Source: Morella rubra (lineage: Eukaryota > Streptophyta > Magnoliopsida > Fagales > Myricaceae). From it: a stretch of 64,000 bases of DNA. The stretch spans positions 25,957,457 to 26,021,456 of the forward strand of contig CM025852.1 of the NCBI GenBank assembly GCA_003952965.2, in the 5' to 3' direction. This document shows, piece after piece, positions 62,213 through 64,000 of the stretch (its first letter is position 1; each line of letters opens with the position of its first letter). Below the pieces are notes generated by a model that was not told where the DNA came from, searched no databases, and saw only the letters and a list, made by a program, of their open reading frames with translations. The position numbers and the translations under genes were made by a program.

Positions 62213-64000
62213 GAGTTCGTCAGATCCTAAAGAAGTAAAAAATAATGATAAAAACAGTACACTCTTTTTTATTTTATTTTTTCTAAAAACAGTACACTTT
62301 AACATATAATAGATATGATACGTATATTTGTCCAGGAAAACCAAGGGACATTGACCTGCTCACTCTATTTTATGTTCCTTCTACGTATAAGCTGTAGGTG
62401 CTGTATTTTTACCTAACAGATGTTGGAAAACGACTTCTCCTTCAATAGATAGGCAGTCTAAATTCAAAGTTTTACCCAAAAAAGAAATTGTTTGGCGACA
62501 GGTTTGAACAAAGTTGCAGAACTTTCTCTCGAGAGGATAAGGAATTAGTGTGGATAGATTGGGGACCTTTTCTCACTTTGAGTGCAATTTCATACGCAAC
62601 CATTGACAAGCTGCGAAAATCAAAATTAATGCGAATAGATGTTGGACCTTGCCTGCTAAAGTAGTTGCACTTGGTGCGGGATCCAAGTTTATGTGGCAAC
62701 CATTAAGTATTGCATATCCACCAACCCACAAAGATGCAAAGTATTTAAAGAGAAATATTTAGTTAATTTCAGAAGAATGATTTAACTTTTGCTTTTGCTG
62801 CAAATCAAAGCCAAAAAAAAAAAAGGAGGATACAACCTACCACGTTAAACTGCCAGTCAATAAGGCAGGTATTACTTCTATTTTATAAGCAGAGATAGGT
62901 GCCCAATTCAGCACCCAGAAAATTGTAAACTTCACAAAGGCCAATAAGAAAAAGCCCTGCATGCAGCGAGATAAACGTCACTTCCCCTAGGGCTAGGGAT
63001 ATTTTAGGTGCCCATGTCTAATTCCAGACGATACATATGCGGGTGTGCAGGAGAATCAGGCTTATGAGCTTACTGAATGCTGAGCTTTGTTTCATGATAA
63101 CGACTATGTCATATATCTGGATATAAATACATGTTGACAGAACAGAGCAGGACCGGATGAGGTTTTGTCCCAGGTACGAAACTCTTCTCCATTTAAAAAG
63201 CAGACAAATCAACATCTTTCCAGTGCCAATGGGGAATCTTTTTCAGTGCCTTTTTCTAAAGCAAGCATGTTTCTCGTTGGTTGTCTTGGAGAAGGATTCG
63301 ATTTGTCAATCAAGCTTCTATACAGTCAATCTGGATTCCATAAATGGACATGTACCGAGTTTTCAACTTGAACACAAGCACGAAGAAGCAAAACATCATA
63401 GTTCATGGTTAAGCATTGAACACAATAAGGTAAGATTGTACCAAAGAAAGACGCAATAAGGTTATAGCACCACTTCCAAGTTGAACTTTCGCCACAGCTT
63501 AAATGTTTGATGTATGAAAAGCCTGAAGAAAAAACGAGAAGAAAGCTCTAAACAGTAGCAAAAACAAACAGAGCAGCACTATGTTGTAACAGTTTAGATC
63601 ATAGTGAGTTCTAATCATGGCGACAAAGTTAGGTGCAGAGGGCAACTTGCAAATTTCAATCTCAACATTCATGAAGAGACCAAAGAATGAACACCTCATA
63701 CATCAGTGTATATCCACTTAGTCGCACTTTACATTACCTTCTCTACTAAGAACCACAAACACTCTAGCAGACCCCACAACAAGTACATATGGGACATGAT
63801 TGTTTACTATTTTGATTGTTTACTATTTTGCTTAACCTTAGTACATAGATTTGAACATCATGGATTTATCAAATTTGCAATTTGCCAAGTGTCTTTGGAA
63901 CCCTCATCTCTTACAACCATCTCAAAATTCAAAAAGATCCTGAACTTAAACCTGACCCCAAAATTGGGTTGAAAAATAACAGAGATTAAAGAGGTGATCT
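62213..64000. other. Intergenic to window end, no gene recognised
   Basis: Several short open frames exist (for example 63165-63371), but none shows a known motif or a convincing exon-intron pattern. A neighbouring gene may start or end beyond the window. Confidence 0.35.

Overview
The window is nuclear DNA from a dicot plant. The evidence is AT-rich intergenic sequence, genes split into many short exons with 0.1-1.3 kb introns, MITEs, a truncated LINE, (CT)n/(GA)n-rich 5' leaders, and proteins that resemble known eudicot families throughout. I cannot name the species; a woody rosid is a guess.

Layout, left to right: (1) 694-7944 (+), the 3' 14 exons of an MLO4/MLO11-type seven-transmembrane protein whose first exon lies outside the window. 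(2) 8784-9304 (-), a frameshifted glycine-rich ATA20-like gene remnant. (3) 10302-10616 (-), a two-exon gene for a 56-residue single-span membrane protein, probably HIPM. Its probable non-coding first exon lies near 15.7 kb, so its leader intron would be about 5 kb and would contain a 5'-truncated LINE with a 13-bp target-site duplication. (4) about 17.3-27.1 kb (+), an SDE5-like gene (DUF1771 plus Smr domain) with an in-frame TAA in one exon. (5) 27775-36130 (-), a choline-transporter-like gene (CTL1/CHER1 type) whose second exon is present twice in a roughly 1-kb tandem duplication. (6) 36.3-46.9 kb, a gene-poor stretch with MITEs, an RNase-H-like retroelement scrap, an unexplained long hairpin and two promoter-like patches. 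(7) 46960-50432 (+), a DI19-like zinc-finger gene. (8) 52765-54228 (-), an intronless gene for chloroplast EF-Tu. (9) 56353-59552 (-), an eight-exon WNK6/7-type kinase gene. (10) 59.8-64.0 kb, AT-rich sequence with an LTR-like remnant and a second copy of the MITE at 37.3 kb.

Items 2-5 follow the order I recall for Arabidopsis At3g15400 (ATA20), At3g15395 (HIPM), At3g15390 (SDE5) and At3g15380 (CTL1), so this looks like an old conserved block. That order supports naming the very small HIPM gene and the broken glycine-rich gene. The genes do not form a pathway. Their roles, as known for the families, are growth and tropism (MLO), RNA silencing (SDE5), choline transport and membrane trafficking (CTL1), stress-responsive nuclear zinc finger (DI19), plastid translation (EF-Tu) and signalling (WNK).

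The most interesting sequence-level observations are the duplicated CTL1 exon (359 nt, so the two copies can only be used one at a time), the premature stop in SDE5, two GC-AG introns (CTL1 and MLO), and an imperfect inverted repeat at 42.33-42.47 kb that could be a small-RNA hairpin. I did not find a clearly novel multi-gene system.
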